Part shown: positions 9,182-17,474 of the stretch, piece after piece
Layout of the letters: every line of letters begins with the position of its first letter
How positions within the stretch are numbered: the stretch's first letter is position 1
Origin: Riemerella anatipestifer
GTDB lineage: Bacteria; Bacteroidota; Bacteroidia; Flavobacteriales; Weeksellaceae
Assembly (NCBI RefSeq): GCF_009663465.1
Contig: NZ_QXHU01000001.1
Coordinates: 211,690-275,689 of the forward strand
DNA length: 64,000 bases
Reading direction: 5' to 3'
Program-made: the position numbers and the translations under genes
The notes under the pieces: generated by a model
What the model was told of the DNA's origin: nothing
The model's input: the letters and a program-made list of their open reading frames with translations, nothing else
Databases searched by the model: none

Positions 9182-10531
9182 TTATGATAAAAAATCCTCT
9201 AGAGTTACTTTATTTTGCTCTCCTGTCGCTAGATTTTTAATAGAAATCTCTTTATTTTTAATTTCTTCTTCCCCTACAAATGCAATATATGGAATCCCTT
9301 TTTTCTCCGCATAAGTAAATTGTTTTTTCAACTTGGCAGCTTCTGGATAAAGTTCTGAGGAAATACCTTTAGCTCTCAATTTCTGTATAATATCTATAGC
9401 TTGAAAAGCCTCCTGCTCGCCATAATTAGCAAAAAGATATTGTACATTTCGAGATACCTCTTGTGGAAAACGATTTAGCTCTTCTAAAACTAAATAAATT
9501 CTATCTAAACCAAAAGAAATCCCTATTCCAGGAATATTTTTAACTCCAAAAACTTCTGTTAGGTTATCATATCTACCACCACCACCAATGGAGCCCAATT
9601 GTACCTCATTAGATTTAACTTCAAAGATAGCTCCTGTATAATAATCTAGCCCTCTTGCTAGAGTAATATCAAATTGAAGTACCTTTGGAGAAACACCCAA
9701 AGCAAGGCATTGTTTAATCACAAACTCCACTTCTTCAACACCTTTCAACCCTATTTCTATATCAGAAAAACGCTCCTTAAGAGCTAATAGGTATTCTAAA
9801 TTATCTTCCAATGGGTTGAATAGAAACTCTAATTTTTCTATCGCTTCATTAGGTATATCTTTACTTTTAAGCTCCTCAACAACACCTTCTTTCCCTATTT
9901 TATCTAGCTTGTCCAAAGTTACAGTAAAATCTACCAGTTGTTCTGCTATCCCTGCGTAAATGGCTAATCCTGAAAGTATTTTTCTATTATTGATATGGAT
10001 TTTTACATCTAAATTAAGTTCCGTAAAAGCTTTTAAATAAAGCTGAACCAACTCTACCTCTTGCCAAAGACTTTCACTACCCACCACATCAGCATCGCAC
10101 TGATAAAATTCTCTAAAACGTCCTTTCTGTGGTCTATCAGCACGCCATACAGGTTGAATTTGGTATCGCTTATACGGAAATACAAGCTGACCGTGATTCA
10201 TAGCCACAAATCTCGCAAAAGGAACAGTAAGGTCATACCTTAATGCTTTATCAGACACTCTAGGAGTAAGTTTTTTATGGTCTTTTTCCATTAAATCTTG
10301 TTCTGATATTTTATCTAAATAATCTCCAGAATTCAAAATTTTAAAAATAAGCCTATCTCCTTCCTCTCCATATTTCCCTGTAAGAGTTGACAGATTTTCA
10401 AAACTAGGCGTTTCTAATGGAGAAAAACCAAATAATTCGAAATTCTTTTGTAAAACACTAATAATATATCTTCTACGATAAACTTCTAATGCCGAAAAAT
10501 CTCTTGTTCCCTTTGCTAAACTGGGTTTCAT
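9182..10531 (-). CDS. hisS: Histidyl-tRNA synthetase
   Basis: Class II aminoacyl-tRNA synthetase charging tRNA-His; 449 residues. Visible signatures: [10 protein letters not shown] (98-107), [10 protein letters not shown] (137-146, motif 2) and [13 protein letters not shown] (histidine-binding loop). Motif 3 [10 protein letters not shown] is near residue 340. A C-terminal anticodon-binding domain follows, of the length expected for the longer HisRS type seen in Bacteroidota and eukaryotes. It has a strong promoter upstream and is followed by era after a short gap. Confidence 0.96.
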   Translation of the reverse strand: MKPSLAKGTRDFSALEVYRRRYIISVLQKNFELFGFSPLETPSFENLSTLTGKYGEEGDRLIFKILNSGDYLDKISEQDLMEKDHKKLTPRVSDKALRYDLTVPFARFVAMNHGQLVFPYKRYQIQPVWRADRPQKGRFREFYQCDADVVGSESLWQEVELVQLYLKAFTELNLDVKIHINNRKILSGLAIYAGIAEQLVDFTVTLDKLDKIGKEGVVEELKSKDIPNEAIEKLEFLFNPLEDNLEYLLALKERFSDIEIGLKGVEEVEFVIKQCLALGVSPKVLQFDITLARGLDYYTGAIFEVKSNEVQLGSIGGGGRYDNLTEVFGVKNIPGIGISFGLDRIYLVLEELNRFPQEVSRNVQYLFANYGEQEAFQAIDIIQKLRAKGISSELYPEAAKLKKQFTYAEKKGIPYIAFVGEEEIKNKEISIKNLATGEQNKVTLEDFLS

Positions 10532-10552
10532 AAACTTTTTATTTTAACACAA

Positions 10553-10582
10553 CAAAAGTACGGAAAAATAAGTTGTCTGCAA
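10553..10582 (-). promoter_or_regulatory. Promoter for hisS-era
   Basis: On the minus strand: TTG (10582-10580), 19 nt spacer, TACTTTTG (10560-10553), 21 nt before the hisS ATG. Both boxes match the Bacteroidota consensus. Confidence 0.75.
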
Positions 10583-10691
10583 TATTGAAATATTTAATAC
10601 CAAATACAAAAGTTATAAACCTGTCTATTTGTCAGTAATTTTAATTTGGCGAAAAATTTGTTTCGTAATGAAATTATAAAAAATTTAAAAG

Positions 10692-11297
10692 ATGAAAAAA
10701 GCACTTATTGTAGTAGATGTTCAGAATGATTTCTGCGAAGGAGGAGCTTTAGCTGTACCAAACGCTAATGAAATTATCCCTTACATCAACCTTTTAATTG
10801 AAGAAAATCAGTACGATAAAATAATTTTCACACAAGACTGGCATCCTGCAAATCACAAGTCATTTGCCTCTAATAATGGTAAAAAAGTTGGAGAAACTAT
10901 ATCACTAAACGGTGTACCACAATTTATGTGGCCAGATCATTGTATTGAAAATTCTTTTGGTTCAGAATTCCATAAAGACCTAGATACTAGCAAAGTAGAT
11001 TATATTGTAAAGAAAGGTAAAAACTCCGAAATAGATAGTTATAGTGCGTTCCAAGACAATAATCACTTTATGAAAACAGGTTTAGCCGACTATCTCAAGA
11101 AACACGATATACAATTAGTAGAAATTGCAGGCTTAGCATTGGATTATTGTGTTAAGTATACTTGTCTAGATGCTGTGAGAGAAGGTTTTTTAACCTGCCT
11201 CCATTTTAACGGCACACGTGCTGTAAATGTAAAACCCGAAAACGGAAGAGATGCCATCTACGAAATGCTAGAAAATGGTGTTACTATTTTAGGATAG
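10692..11297 (+). CDS. pncA: Nicotinamidase
   Basis: Hydrolyses nicotinamide to nicotinate and ammonia in NAD salvage; cytoplasmic, isochorismatase-fold, 201 residues. The catalytic triad is visible: D9 (VVDVQNDF), a lysine in KKGKNSE (K108 or K110), and C153 (LDYCVKYTCLDA). Metal ligands fit D49, H51, H55 and H83 (TQDWHPANHKSF, WPDHC). The substrate-side motif DSYSAF is also present. Divergent from hisS and followed by a hairpin terminator, so probably a single-gene unit. Confidence 0.94.
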   Translation: MKKALIVVDVQNDFCEGGALAVPNANEIIPYINLLIEENQYDKIIFTQDWHPANHKSFASNNGKKVGETISLNGVPQFMWPDHCIENSFGSEFHKDLDTSKVDYIVKKGKNSEIDSYSAFQDNNHFMKTGLADYLKKHDIQLVEIAGLALDYCVKYTCLDAVREGFLTCLHFNGTRAVNVKPENGRDAIYEMLENGVTILG

Positions 11298-11301
11298 AAA
11301 T

Positions 11302-11340
11302 AAAATCCTAGAAGTATTAGAAGTAATTATGAGGATTTTT
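11302..11340 (+). terminator. Probable terminator of pncA
   Basis: AAAATCCT (11302-11309) pairs with AGGATTTT (11332-11339) over a 22-nt loop, ending in a T run. The large loop makes it weaker than the others here. Confidence 0.5.
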
Positions 11341-11446
11341 TCATATCAACAAAAGTGAAAAAACTGATAAGTTTCTTTTTTATAATCAGGAGACCGAAAA
11401 TCCAATTTTAATAAAATAAAATGTCAAAAAAATAAGGCTCTATTTT

Positions 11447-12184
11447 ATGAAAAAATCACACTTAATACAACTGTTAATGATTTTTACAATTTTAGGTTGT
11501 GAAAAGCAAAGTGAATTGATTCTAAACGTGAAAAAAGTTAATACAAATCCAACCGAAGAACTGAAAATTGGAACTAAAAATTCAGGTAAAATTTATGAAG
11601 ATGAAAAGTTTGAAGTTTGGAGAAGTTGTGCAGGAGAATGGGGAGGGAGTATTTACTTCCAAGATAAAAAAACAAAGAAAATTTATGGTGCTATTTCCAC
11701 CTGTCCTGTTTCCGTAGACAAGATAGATAACATTTATTATATTTCTAATAATCTTAATCATATGATTGGTTATTCTGATATTATTGAAATAAAAAATCCA
11801 AAAGAAATGACGGAATTAAAAACAATTCCTAAATCTGAATACAATTCGGGAGTTGTAACAAGAGAATATGAATGTAGATCAAACCAAGGAACAAAAAAAC
11901 TTGTAGATTCTATAGGAATATCAATTATATCAAGTTTTATCAGTAATAATGAACTTTATTCTATTATCACAAGTTCTAAAGAAGAAAAAACTACAATTTC
12001 AAAAATTCAAAATGGTAAGTTTATTACCATTTTAGATTTGACAAAAAAGATTGTTTTAAAATCAAATCCCTTGATTGAAAAAGAGAGTTCTAAGAGACAA
12101 AAAATAATTTTCACATATCCTGAAAAAATAGGAATTATTGAAATTAACAAAAATAAAATTGATTTAATCTTGTATGAAAAATAG
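11447..12184 (+). CDS. Uncharacterised lipoprotein
   Basis: A 245-residue protein I do not recognise. The N-terminus (MKKSHLIQLLMIFTILGCEK) is a lipoprotein signal with lipobox ILGC, so it is predicted to be anchored to a membrane through Cys18. Two cysteines in the mature part (RSCAGEWGG, STCPVS) and one in YECRSNQG could form disulfides. The composition is rich in Lys, Ile and Asn, and the gene is AT-rich relative to its housekeeping neighbours, which fits an accessory or acquired gene. It has no clear promoter and no operon partner. Function not inferable from sequence. Confidence 0.65.
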   Translation: MKKSHLIQLLMIFTILGCEKQSELILNVKKVNTNPTEELKIGTKNSGKIYEDEKFEVWRSCAGEWGGSIYFQDKKTKKIYGAISTCPVSVDKIDNIYYISNNLNHMIGYSDIIEIKNPKEMTELKTIPKSEYNSGVVTREYECRSNQGTKKLVDSIGISIISSFISNNELYSIITSSKEEKTTISKIQNGKFITILDLTKKIVLKSNPLIEKESSKRQKIIFTYPEKIGIIEINKNKIDLILYEK

Positions 12185-12391
12185 GAACGTCTGCTAGCAT
12201 AGCATTTGCAAAAGGCGGAGAGAGGTAGAGGTGTTAAATTGAAAAGCAGGAATATTTAGTAGCAGATGCTTTTTCCGTTAGAAGAAGACCAATAATAATA
12301 TAAAGTAAAGTACTTCTGATTTTTCATTAGATAGTGATGGCTTTACCAACTCCGATATATATTCTACAAAGTTATGAAATGGTGTATAAAT
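12185..12391. other. Intergenic stretch with possible repeat remnant
   Basis: No gene seen. It begins with AACGTCTGCTAGCATAGC, then TTTGCAAAAGGCGG, more G+C-rich than its surroundings. This looks like the structured spacers that follow orphan lipoprotein genes in some Bacteroidota, but I could not find a matching second arm. Confidence 0.25.
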
Positions 12392-12423
12392 AAAAAAATC
12401 CCTCTAATAATTAAGAGGGATTT
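12392..12423 (-). terminator. Terminator of rplS
   Basis: AGAGGGATTT/AAATCCCTCT hairpin (arms 12414-12423 and 12396-12405), followed on the minus transcript by a U run (A tract 12392-12398). Confidence 0.8.
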
Positions 12424-12451
12424 AGGTTTAAATCTTCTAGTAAAGCCTAAA

Positions 12452-12808
12452 TTATTTAGCAATATAAGGCTTATCTTTAATTCTAGCTTTCTTACCTCTA
12501 AGGTCACGGAAGTAGTAGATTCTAGCTCTTCTTACGCTACCTCTTCTGTCTACTGTGATTTTTTGTAGAGCAGGCATATTGATAGGGAAAACTCTTTCTA
12601 CCCCCACATCACCACTCATTTTTCTGATAGTGAAAGTCTTAGTAGCTCCAGTTCCTCTTAGTTGGATAACAACTCCTTTAAAGAACTGAGTTCTTGTTTT
12701 TTGACCTTCTTTAATTTCGTAGTAAACAGTGATGGTATCACCTGCTTTGAATTCAGGGAATTCTTTCTTTGTAATGTACTTGTCTTGTACGTACTTAATT
12801 AAATCCAT
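12452..12808 (-). CDS. rplS: 50S ribosomal protein L19
   Basis: Large-subunit ribosomal protein at the 30S/50S interface, 118 residues. The conserved L19 core is visible: FKAGDTITVYYEIKEG, QFFKGVVIQLRGTG, FTIRKMSGDVGVERVFPIN and the RRARIYYFRDLRGKKARI tail. The start is ATG at 12808 (MDLIKYVQDKY). The frame stays open for 12 more codons upstream to 12844, but those residues do not belong to the family and the start used here gives the usual L19 length. It stands alone rather than in the rpsP-rimM-trmD-rplS cluster of many bacteria. Confidence 0.96.
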   Translation of the reverse strand: MDLIKYVQDKYITKKEFPEFKAGDTITVYYEIKEGQKTRTQFFKGVVIQLRGTGATKTFTIRKMSGDVGVERVFPINMPALQKITVDRRGSVRRARIYYFRDLRGKKARIKDKPYIAK

Positions 12809-12878
12809 TTTTAATAAATAAAATAAGTTTATGCCAAACAACATACACGGCTCTCGTCAGAGGTTGATTAACAGTCGG

Positions 12879-12905
12879 CAAAATTAAAATATTTTTTTTA
12901 ATCAA
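12879..12905 (-). promoter_or_regulatory. Promoter for rplS
   Basis: Minus strand: TTG (12905-12903), 16 nt spacer, TAATTTTG (12886-12879). This predicts a leader of roughly 60-65 nt before the L19 start. Confidence 0.55.
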
Positions 12906-13028
12906 CCTAATTTTTATGAGAAAAAATTATCGTGGAGTCAATGGTAAATTTAATAGAAAGTATTTGAAAATTTACAAAACAATGATAAAATATAGTTTTA
13001 ATAATTTTCCAATTGCTTTAGGTTTTAG

Positions 13029-13036
13029 TAAATTTG
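13029..13036 (+). promoter_or_regulatory. -7 promoter element for fhs
   Basis: TAAATTTG fits TAnnTTTG, 31 nt before the fhs ATG. The nearest TTG (13013-13015) is spaced by only 13 nt, so the -33 box is uncertain. Confidence 0.5.
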
Positions 13037-13067
13037 GGTTTAGTTAAATTGTTAAAAACTAGGTATT

Positions 13068-14744
13068 ATGAGCTTTCCATCAGATTTAGAAATAGCACAA
13101 GGTGCAAAAATATTACCGATAAAAGAAATTGCTGCAAAGGTTAACATTCCAGAAGATGATTTAGAACTATACGGAAAGTATAAAGCTAAACTTCCGTTAT
13201 CTTTAATTGACGAAAGTAAAATAGGAACATCTAAACTTATTCTTGTGACTGCAATTACACCTACACCAGCAGGAGAAGGTAAAACTACCGTAAGTATAGG
13301 ACTTACCGAGGGACTTAATAAAATTGGAAAAAAAACTATAGCAGTATTAAGAGAGCCGTCTTTAGGTCCTGTTTTTGGAATTAAAGGTGGAGCTACAGGT
13401 GGTGGTTATTCCCAAGTGATTCCAATGGAGGACATTAACCTACATTTTACAGGTGATTTTTCTGCCATAGAAAAAGCAAATAATCTATTGGCAGCAGCTA
13501 TTGATAATAATATTCAAAACGCATCTCGCTCGCTTAATATAGACCCTAGAATGGTGGTTTGGAAAAGAGTAATGGATATGAACGATAGAGCTTTAAGACA
13601 AATAGTAATTGGACTTGGAGGCTCTGCAAATGGTATTCCTAGAGAAGATGGCTTCAATATAACGCCTGCTTCTGAAGTTATGGCTATTCTTTGTTTAGCT
13701 GAAAATTTCTCGGATCTCAAAAAGCGTTTAGGAAACATCTATGTAGGAAGTACTTATGATAAAAGACCAATCTATGCTAGAGATTTAAATATTGTAGGGG
13801 CAATGGCTATCCTTCTAAAAGATGCTATAAAACCTAATCTAGTGCAAACTCTAGAAGGCAATCCTGCTATTTTACACGGTGGTCCGTTTGCGAGTATAGC
13901 ACAAGGTACTAATTCTGTTTTAGCAACTAAAATGGGGCTTTCTTTAGCAGATTATACCGTGACTGAAGCCGGTTTTGGAGCAGATTTAGGAGCGGAAAAA
14001 TTTCTTAATATTAAATGTGTTTCTGCGGGGCTAAAACCTGATGCGGTAGTGGTAGTAGCTACGATAAGGGCTTTGAGGCACCACGGAGGAGCTAAAAAGG
14101 AAGAGTATGGTACACCTAATCTAGATTTTGTGAAAAAAGGGATAGGTAATTTAGAAAAACATTTGGAGAATGTAATGAAATTTGGATTGAAACCTGTGGT
14201 AGCTATCAATCATTTTGATACAGATAGCGAGGAGGAAATAAATTTTATTAAAGAAAAATGTAAAGAGAAGGGCATAGAAGCCGTGGTTTCCTATGGATTT
14301 ATACAAGGTGGAGAAGGTACGAAAGAATTAGCTAAAGTGGTTGCTGAACTAGCAGAAAGTAATAGTTGTCATTTCAAGCCGCTTTATGCTTACACAGAAA
14401 CCATACCAGAAAAAATAGAGAAAATAGCCACAGAAATCTATGGTGCATCATCTGTTGCCTATACTTCCAAAGCTAAAACTCAATTGAAAAAGATAGAATC
14501 TTTAGGACTTTCAGGGCTTCCTGTTTGTATGGTAAAAACACCGAAATCTCTTAGTGACACTGATTCTAAAATTGGCAGACCCGAAAATTTTGAAGTTACA
14601 GTAAGAGAGTTTGAATTTGCTGCTGGAGCAGGATTTGTAATTCCGTTGCTTGGGACTACTATGCGTATGCCAGGGTTGCCTAGTATTCCTGCTGCCGAAG
14701 GAATGGATATAGATGATAATGGCGTAATTACAGGACTTAGCTAA
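13068..14744 (+). CDS. fhs: Formate-tetrahydrofolate ligase
   Basis: ATP-dependent ligase making 10-formyl-tetrahydrofolate from formate and THF in one-carbon metabolism; 558 residues, standard for bacterial FTHFS. The P-loop-like TPTPAGEGKTT is at 64-74. Other family blocks visible: REPSLGPVFGIKGGATGGG, QVIPMEDINLHFTGD, TLEGNPAILHGGPFA, TEAGFGADLGAEKF and the C-terminal GTTMRMPGLP. Ends 10 nt before a YhhN-type membrane gene, so the two are likely cotranscribed. Confidence 0.96.
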   Translation: MSFPSDLEIAQGAKILPIKEIAAKVNIPEDDLELYGKYKAKLPLSLIDESKIGTSKLILVTAITPTPAGEGKTTVSIGLTEGLNKIGKKTIAVLREPSLGPVFGIKGGATGGGYSQVIPMEDINLHFTGDFSAIEKANNLLAAAIDNNIQNASRSLNIDPRMVVWKRVMDMNDRALRQIVIGLGGSANGIPREDGFNITPASEVMAILCLAENFSDLKKRLGNIYVGSTYDKRPIYARDLNIVGAMAILLKDAIKPNLVQTLEGNPAILHGGPFASIAQGTNSVLATKMGLSLADYTVTEAGFGADLGAEKFLNIKCVSAGLKPDAVVVVATIRALRHHGGAKKEEYGTPNLDFVKKGIGNLEKHLENVMKFGLKPVVAINHFDTDSEEEINFIKEKCKEKGIEAVVSYGFIQGGEGTKELAKVVAELAESNSCHFKPLYAYTETIPEKIEKIATEIYGASSVAYTSKAKTQLKKIESLGLSGLPVCMVKTPKSLSDTDSKIGRPENFEVTVREFEFAAGAGFVIPLLGTTMRMPGLPSIPAAEGMDIDDNGVITGLS

Positions 14745-14754
14745 TAATTAAAAA

Positions 14755-15381
14755 ATGAAAAAAACAGTCTATATCATACTATTGAGTATTGTTTTCATTA
14801 TGGATTTATTAGGAATCTATTTTGATAAAATAGGGATAAGAATATATAGTAAACCATTACTAATTCCCACAATCGCTTTAATTTATTATCAGCTTAATAA
14901 ATTGGAATCGTTAAGAAATAATAAACTTTTTTTAACAGGACTGTTTTTTAGTTTTTTAGGTGATATTTTCTTACTGAAAGATTCGGGTTTTTTGTATGGG
15001 CTAGCTAGTTTTTTATTAGCCCATATTTTCTATATTATTTGCTTTTATAGAATAATCCCACCTAGATTTTCTTTAGTGAAATTATTACCGATAGCTGTTT
15101 ATCTAGTTTCGTTTATTAGCTTGTTTTGGAGTCATTTAGGTGATATGAAAACTCCTGTAATTGTGTATGCTTCTGCTATATCGGTGATGTTTTATTTTGC
15201 TCTATATATCAATAGTAAATATATTAAGTTAGGAGCTTTGTTTTTTGTAATATCCGATACTATTCTCGCTCATTCTATTTTCTTTGAATATAATGTGTAC
15301 AAAGGTCTTGCGGTAATGGTAACTTACATTATAGCTCAAGTATGTTTAGCTTATGGTATTTATAAAACTAGTGGAAACTAA
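14755..15381 (+). CDS. YhhN/TMEM86 family membrane protein (lysoplasmalogenase-like)
   Basis: Polytopic inner-membrane protein of 208 residues with about seven or eight hydrophobic segments. Blocks typical of the YhhN/TMEM86 family are present: IRIYSKPLLIPTIAL, FFSFLGDIFLL (a conserved Gly-Asp) and FLLAHIFYIICF with its conserved Ala-His; a late ISDTILA segment holds another conserved Asp. Animal TMEM86 hydrolyses lysoplasmalogens; bacterial members are mostly untested, so the activity here is inference. It follows fhs by 10 nt and a terminator follows it. Confidence 0.75.
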   Translation: MKKTVYIILLSIVFIMDLLGIYFDKIGIRIYSKPLLIPTIALIYYQLNKLESLRNNKLFLTGLFFSFLGDIFLLKDSGFLYGLASFLLAHIFYIICFYRIIPPRFSLVKLLPIAVYLVSFISLFWSHLGDMKTPVIVYASAISVMFYFALYINSKYIKLGALFFVISDTILAHSIFFEYNVYKGLAVMVTYIIAQVCLAYGIYKTSGN

Positions 15382-15425
15382 AAGCATCTAAATGCCTAAA
15401 ACTTAATGCCGTTCTTAAAGTAAAA

Positions 15426-15460
15426 AGTAGAGTTGTAGTAAATGCAACTCTGCTTTTTTT
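15426..15460 (+). terminator. Rho-independent terminator
   Basis: AGTAGAGTTG (15426-15435) / CAACTCTGCT (15445-15454) with one G-U pair, followed by a run of seven T. Confidence 0.8.
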
Positions 15461-15483
15461 CATTTGTTAGAAATAGATTATTT

Positions 15484-17301
15484 TTATTTCACAATTATCT
15501 TATGGTTTGAGGTTGCTCCATTGGTCTGTATCACTCTAACTACATACACTCCTCTGTTCAGGTTTCTAACATCTATTTTATTGGTATTCGTACTCAATAT
15601 TAGCTTACCATCTAAGCCATAAACATCAGCTTGATGCACATTTTCTGCATTGATATTTAAAACATCGGTAACAGGTACAGGATATACCGAAATATCTGAT
15701 TTGCCTGATTTTGAAACAGTGTCTGTTCCTAAGGTATCATCTTGTTTTATAACTTTTATTTCATCAAAAAGATAGGCTTCTCCTTTTTCATTTACGGCAT
15801 AGGTGGTAATTTTCATACTTTCGTCTGTTACCACTACATTGCTAAAAGTAGGTTCATCAGTTTGTCCCAATCTACCCGTAAACAAGCTGAAATAATCTGG
15901 TACCCCTGTTACACTCTCAAAAGATTTCATTTCGGCTTCTGTTTTAGGTGAATATTTTTTTACTCCCGCAGAATTATTTACCATATATACAGTACCTTTT
16001 TGAACATTATAGGTGCCGCCTTCTTTCCCTGTCATATTAGCCCTTGTACCTCCAGAAACTTCTTTAATATCAGTAACCGCATTAGGTACTAACTTCTTAT
16101 CATAAACAGGACCTATAACTTCATAAACATGGCCGTGCCCTTGAAAATAGAAATCAATATCATTTTTATCTATGTAAGAAATCATTGCCTCTCTAATGGT
16201 TTTCAAATCTGCCTTGTCGTGATGACTAGCACCTGTGTATATATTTCTGTGCGATGCTAAAAAACGCCATTTTACATTTGGATATTTAGCAACTTGTTCA
16301 CTAATCCAATTGCCCAGGTGGTCTAGGTAGCTTGGCGTTCTATATTCTTCGTAATTAAGAATAATGAACAAAGCATTTCCATAAACAAAAGAGTAATTAG
16401 TACCATCTATCTTTGTTGCAAAACTAGGATTTTCTTTATTGTAAGAATCATCAGTATTAAAGTGGCGAAAAAAGTTTTTATCTACTATACTTACATCATG
16501 ATTTCCCAACACAGGAACTATAGGTATTTTCATCCAATGATTTTGCATAGTGGCAAACCATCTTTCCCATTCCCACTCAGAAGAAGAAGATTTTGTAGTA
16601 GAGGTGGACGAAGTCTCTATAAAATCACCTGTATTTAGATTAAACCTTGCATTAGGAAACATTTCCATAGCTTTAGTCACAGTATATTGAGATACATCAA
16701 ACATCATAGGGGTGTTAGCTTGAGTATCTGTAGTATAATTAAATGTAAAAGAGGAAGTATTAGGAGCTGTTCGGAAAGAACCTATACTACTCCAAGCTCC
16801 AGGCTTACCTACTCTGAAAGAATATTCTGTATCTGGAGCAAGATTTTCCGCCAAAGCTTTATGAGAGATATATTCCCTTGTTTCAGGATTTGGAACGCCA
16901 ACATACTTCGGAAATGCAAAATTTAGATAATCAGATACCATTTCATTTTTTTTAGCATTAAGATAGTTTAAACTAACCTTTTCTCCTAAAGCATTAAATT
17001 CAATTGGATTTACAAAATCTTCTTCTTTAGCATTAGATTTTGCGATAATTTGTACAACGCTATTTTCATTCTCCGCAATATCATTTGTAAACCAACAAAA
17101 TCCTAATCTTGTTTTTGGGTCTCCATTGAGTACCATATTGATGCTAAAAGGTGTTGTATTTGGTCTTAACACTCTGTCGTCTCCAAAAGATAAAAAATAC
17201 TCTGTTACAGAAGGTATTGAATACTTGTCTATTTGAGAGTAGGCTTCATCAGAAGCTATACATAAAGTTAATAAACCTAATAGTAATTTAATTTTTTTCA
17301 T
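15484..17301 (-). CDS. Secreted metallophosphoesterase with T9SS sorting domain
   Basis: Predicted extracellular phosphoesterase, 605 residues. Order of parts: signal peptide (1 to about 22, ending AYSQ), an N-terminal fibronectin-like domain as in purple acid phosphatases (about 35-180), a calcineurin-like metallophosphoesterase domain (about 185-400), and a C-terminal type A T9SS sorting domain (about 530-605, beginning ISVYPVPVTDVLNI and ending in a Lys-containing IIVK). Metal-site motifs: TDTQ (191-194), GDF (225-227), GNHD (266-269), SHRN with H351, and GHGH (388-391). A Ser/Thr-rich insert (STSTTKSSSS, about 232-241) lies between the second and third motifs. The substrate is unknown; surface-attached phosphate scavenging is the usual suggestion. 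Confidence 0.88.
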   Translation of the reverse strand: MKKIKLLLGLLTLCIASDEAYSQIDKYSIPSVTEYFLSFGDDRVLRPNTTPFSINMVLNGDPKTRLGFCWFTNDIAENENSVVQIIAKSNAKEEDFVNPIEFNALGEKVSLNYLNAKKNEMVSDYLNFAFPKYVGVPNPETREYISHKALAENLAPDTEYSFRVGKPGAWSSIGSFRTAPNTSSFTFNYTTDTQANTPMMFDVSQYTVTKAMEMFPNARFNLNTGDFIETSSTSTTKSSSSEWEWERWFATMQNHWMKIPIVPVLGNHDVSIVDKNFFRHFNTDDSYNKENPSFATKIDGTNYSFVYGNALFIILNYEEYRTPSYLDHLGNWISEQVAKYPNVKWRFLASHRNIYTGASHHDKADLKTIREAMISYIDKNDIDFYFQGHGHVYEVIGPVYDKKLVPNAVTDIKEVSGGTRANMTGKEGGTYNVQKGTVYMVNNSAGVKKYSPKTEAEMKSFESVTGVPDYFSLFTGRLGQTDEPTFSNVVVTDESMKITTYAVNEKGEAYLFDEIKVIKQDDTLGTDTVSKSGKSDISVYPVPVTDVLNINAENVHQADVYGLDGKLILSTNTNKIDVRNLNRGVYVVRVIQTNGATSNHKIIVK

Positions 17302-17418
17302 GTTTATTTATTTTAATTTTACGGGTGCAAGTAAGCATTTACTTTTAAACAGAATATGAAATATATTTTAAAAAAAGATTAAATCTACCTATACAGTTAT
17401 CAGTCTAAATTTATAATA

Positions 17419-17449
17419 AGAAAACGACTGCCTTAATAAGACAGTCGTT
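17419..17449 (-). terminator. Terminator of gamma-glutamyltransferase gene
   Basis: AACGACTG (17423-17430) pairs with CAGTCGTT (17442-17449); the A-rich run just below 17423 gives the U tract of the minus transcript. Confidence 0.75.
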
Positions 17450-17474
17450 GTATAAGCTAAAGTATAATTATAAT

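Noticed and set aside
12374-12568. 64-residue plus-strand frame over the rplS terminator
   Set aside because: It is antisense to rplS and includes the terminator hairpin.
12809-12844. Upstream extension of the L19 frame (12 extra codons)
   Set aside because: Residues MLFGINLFYLLK are not part of L19, and ATG 12808 gives the normal family length.
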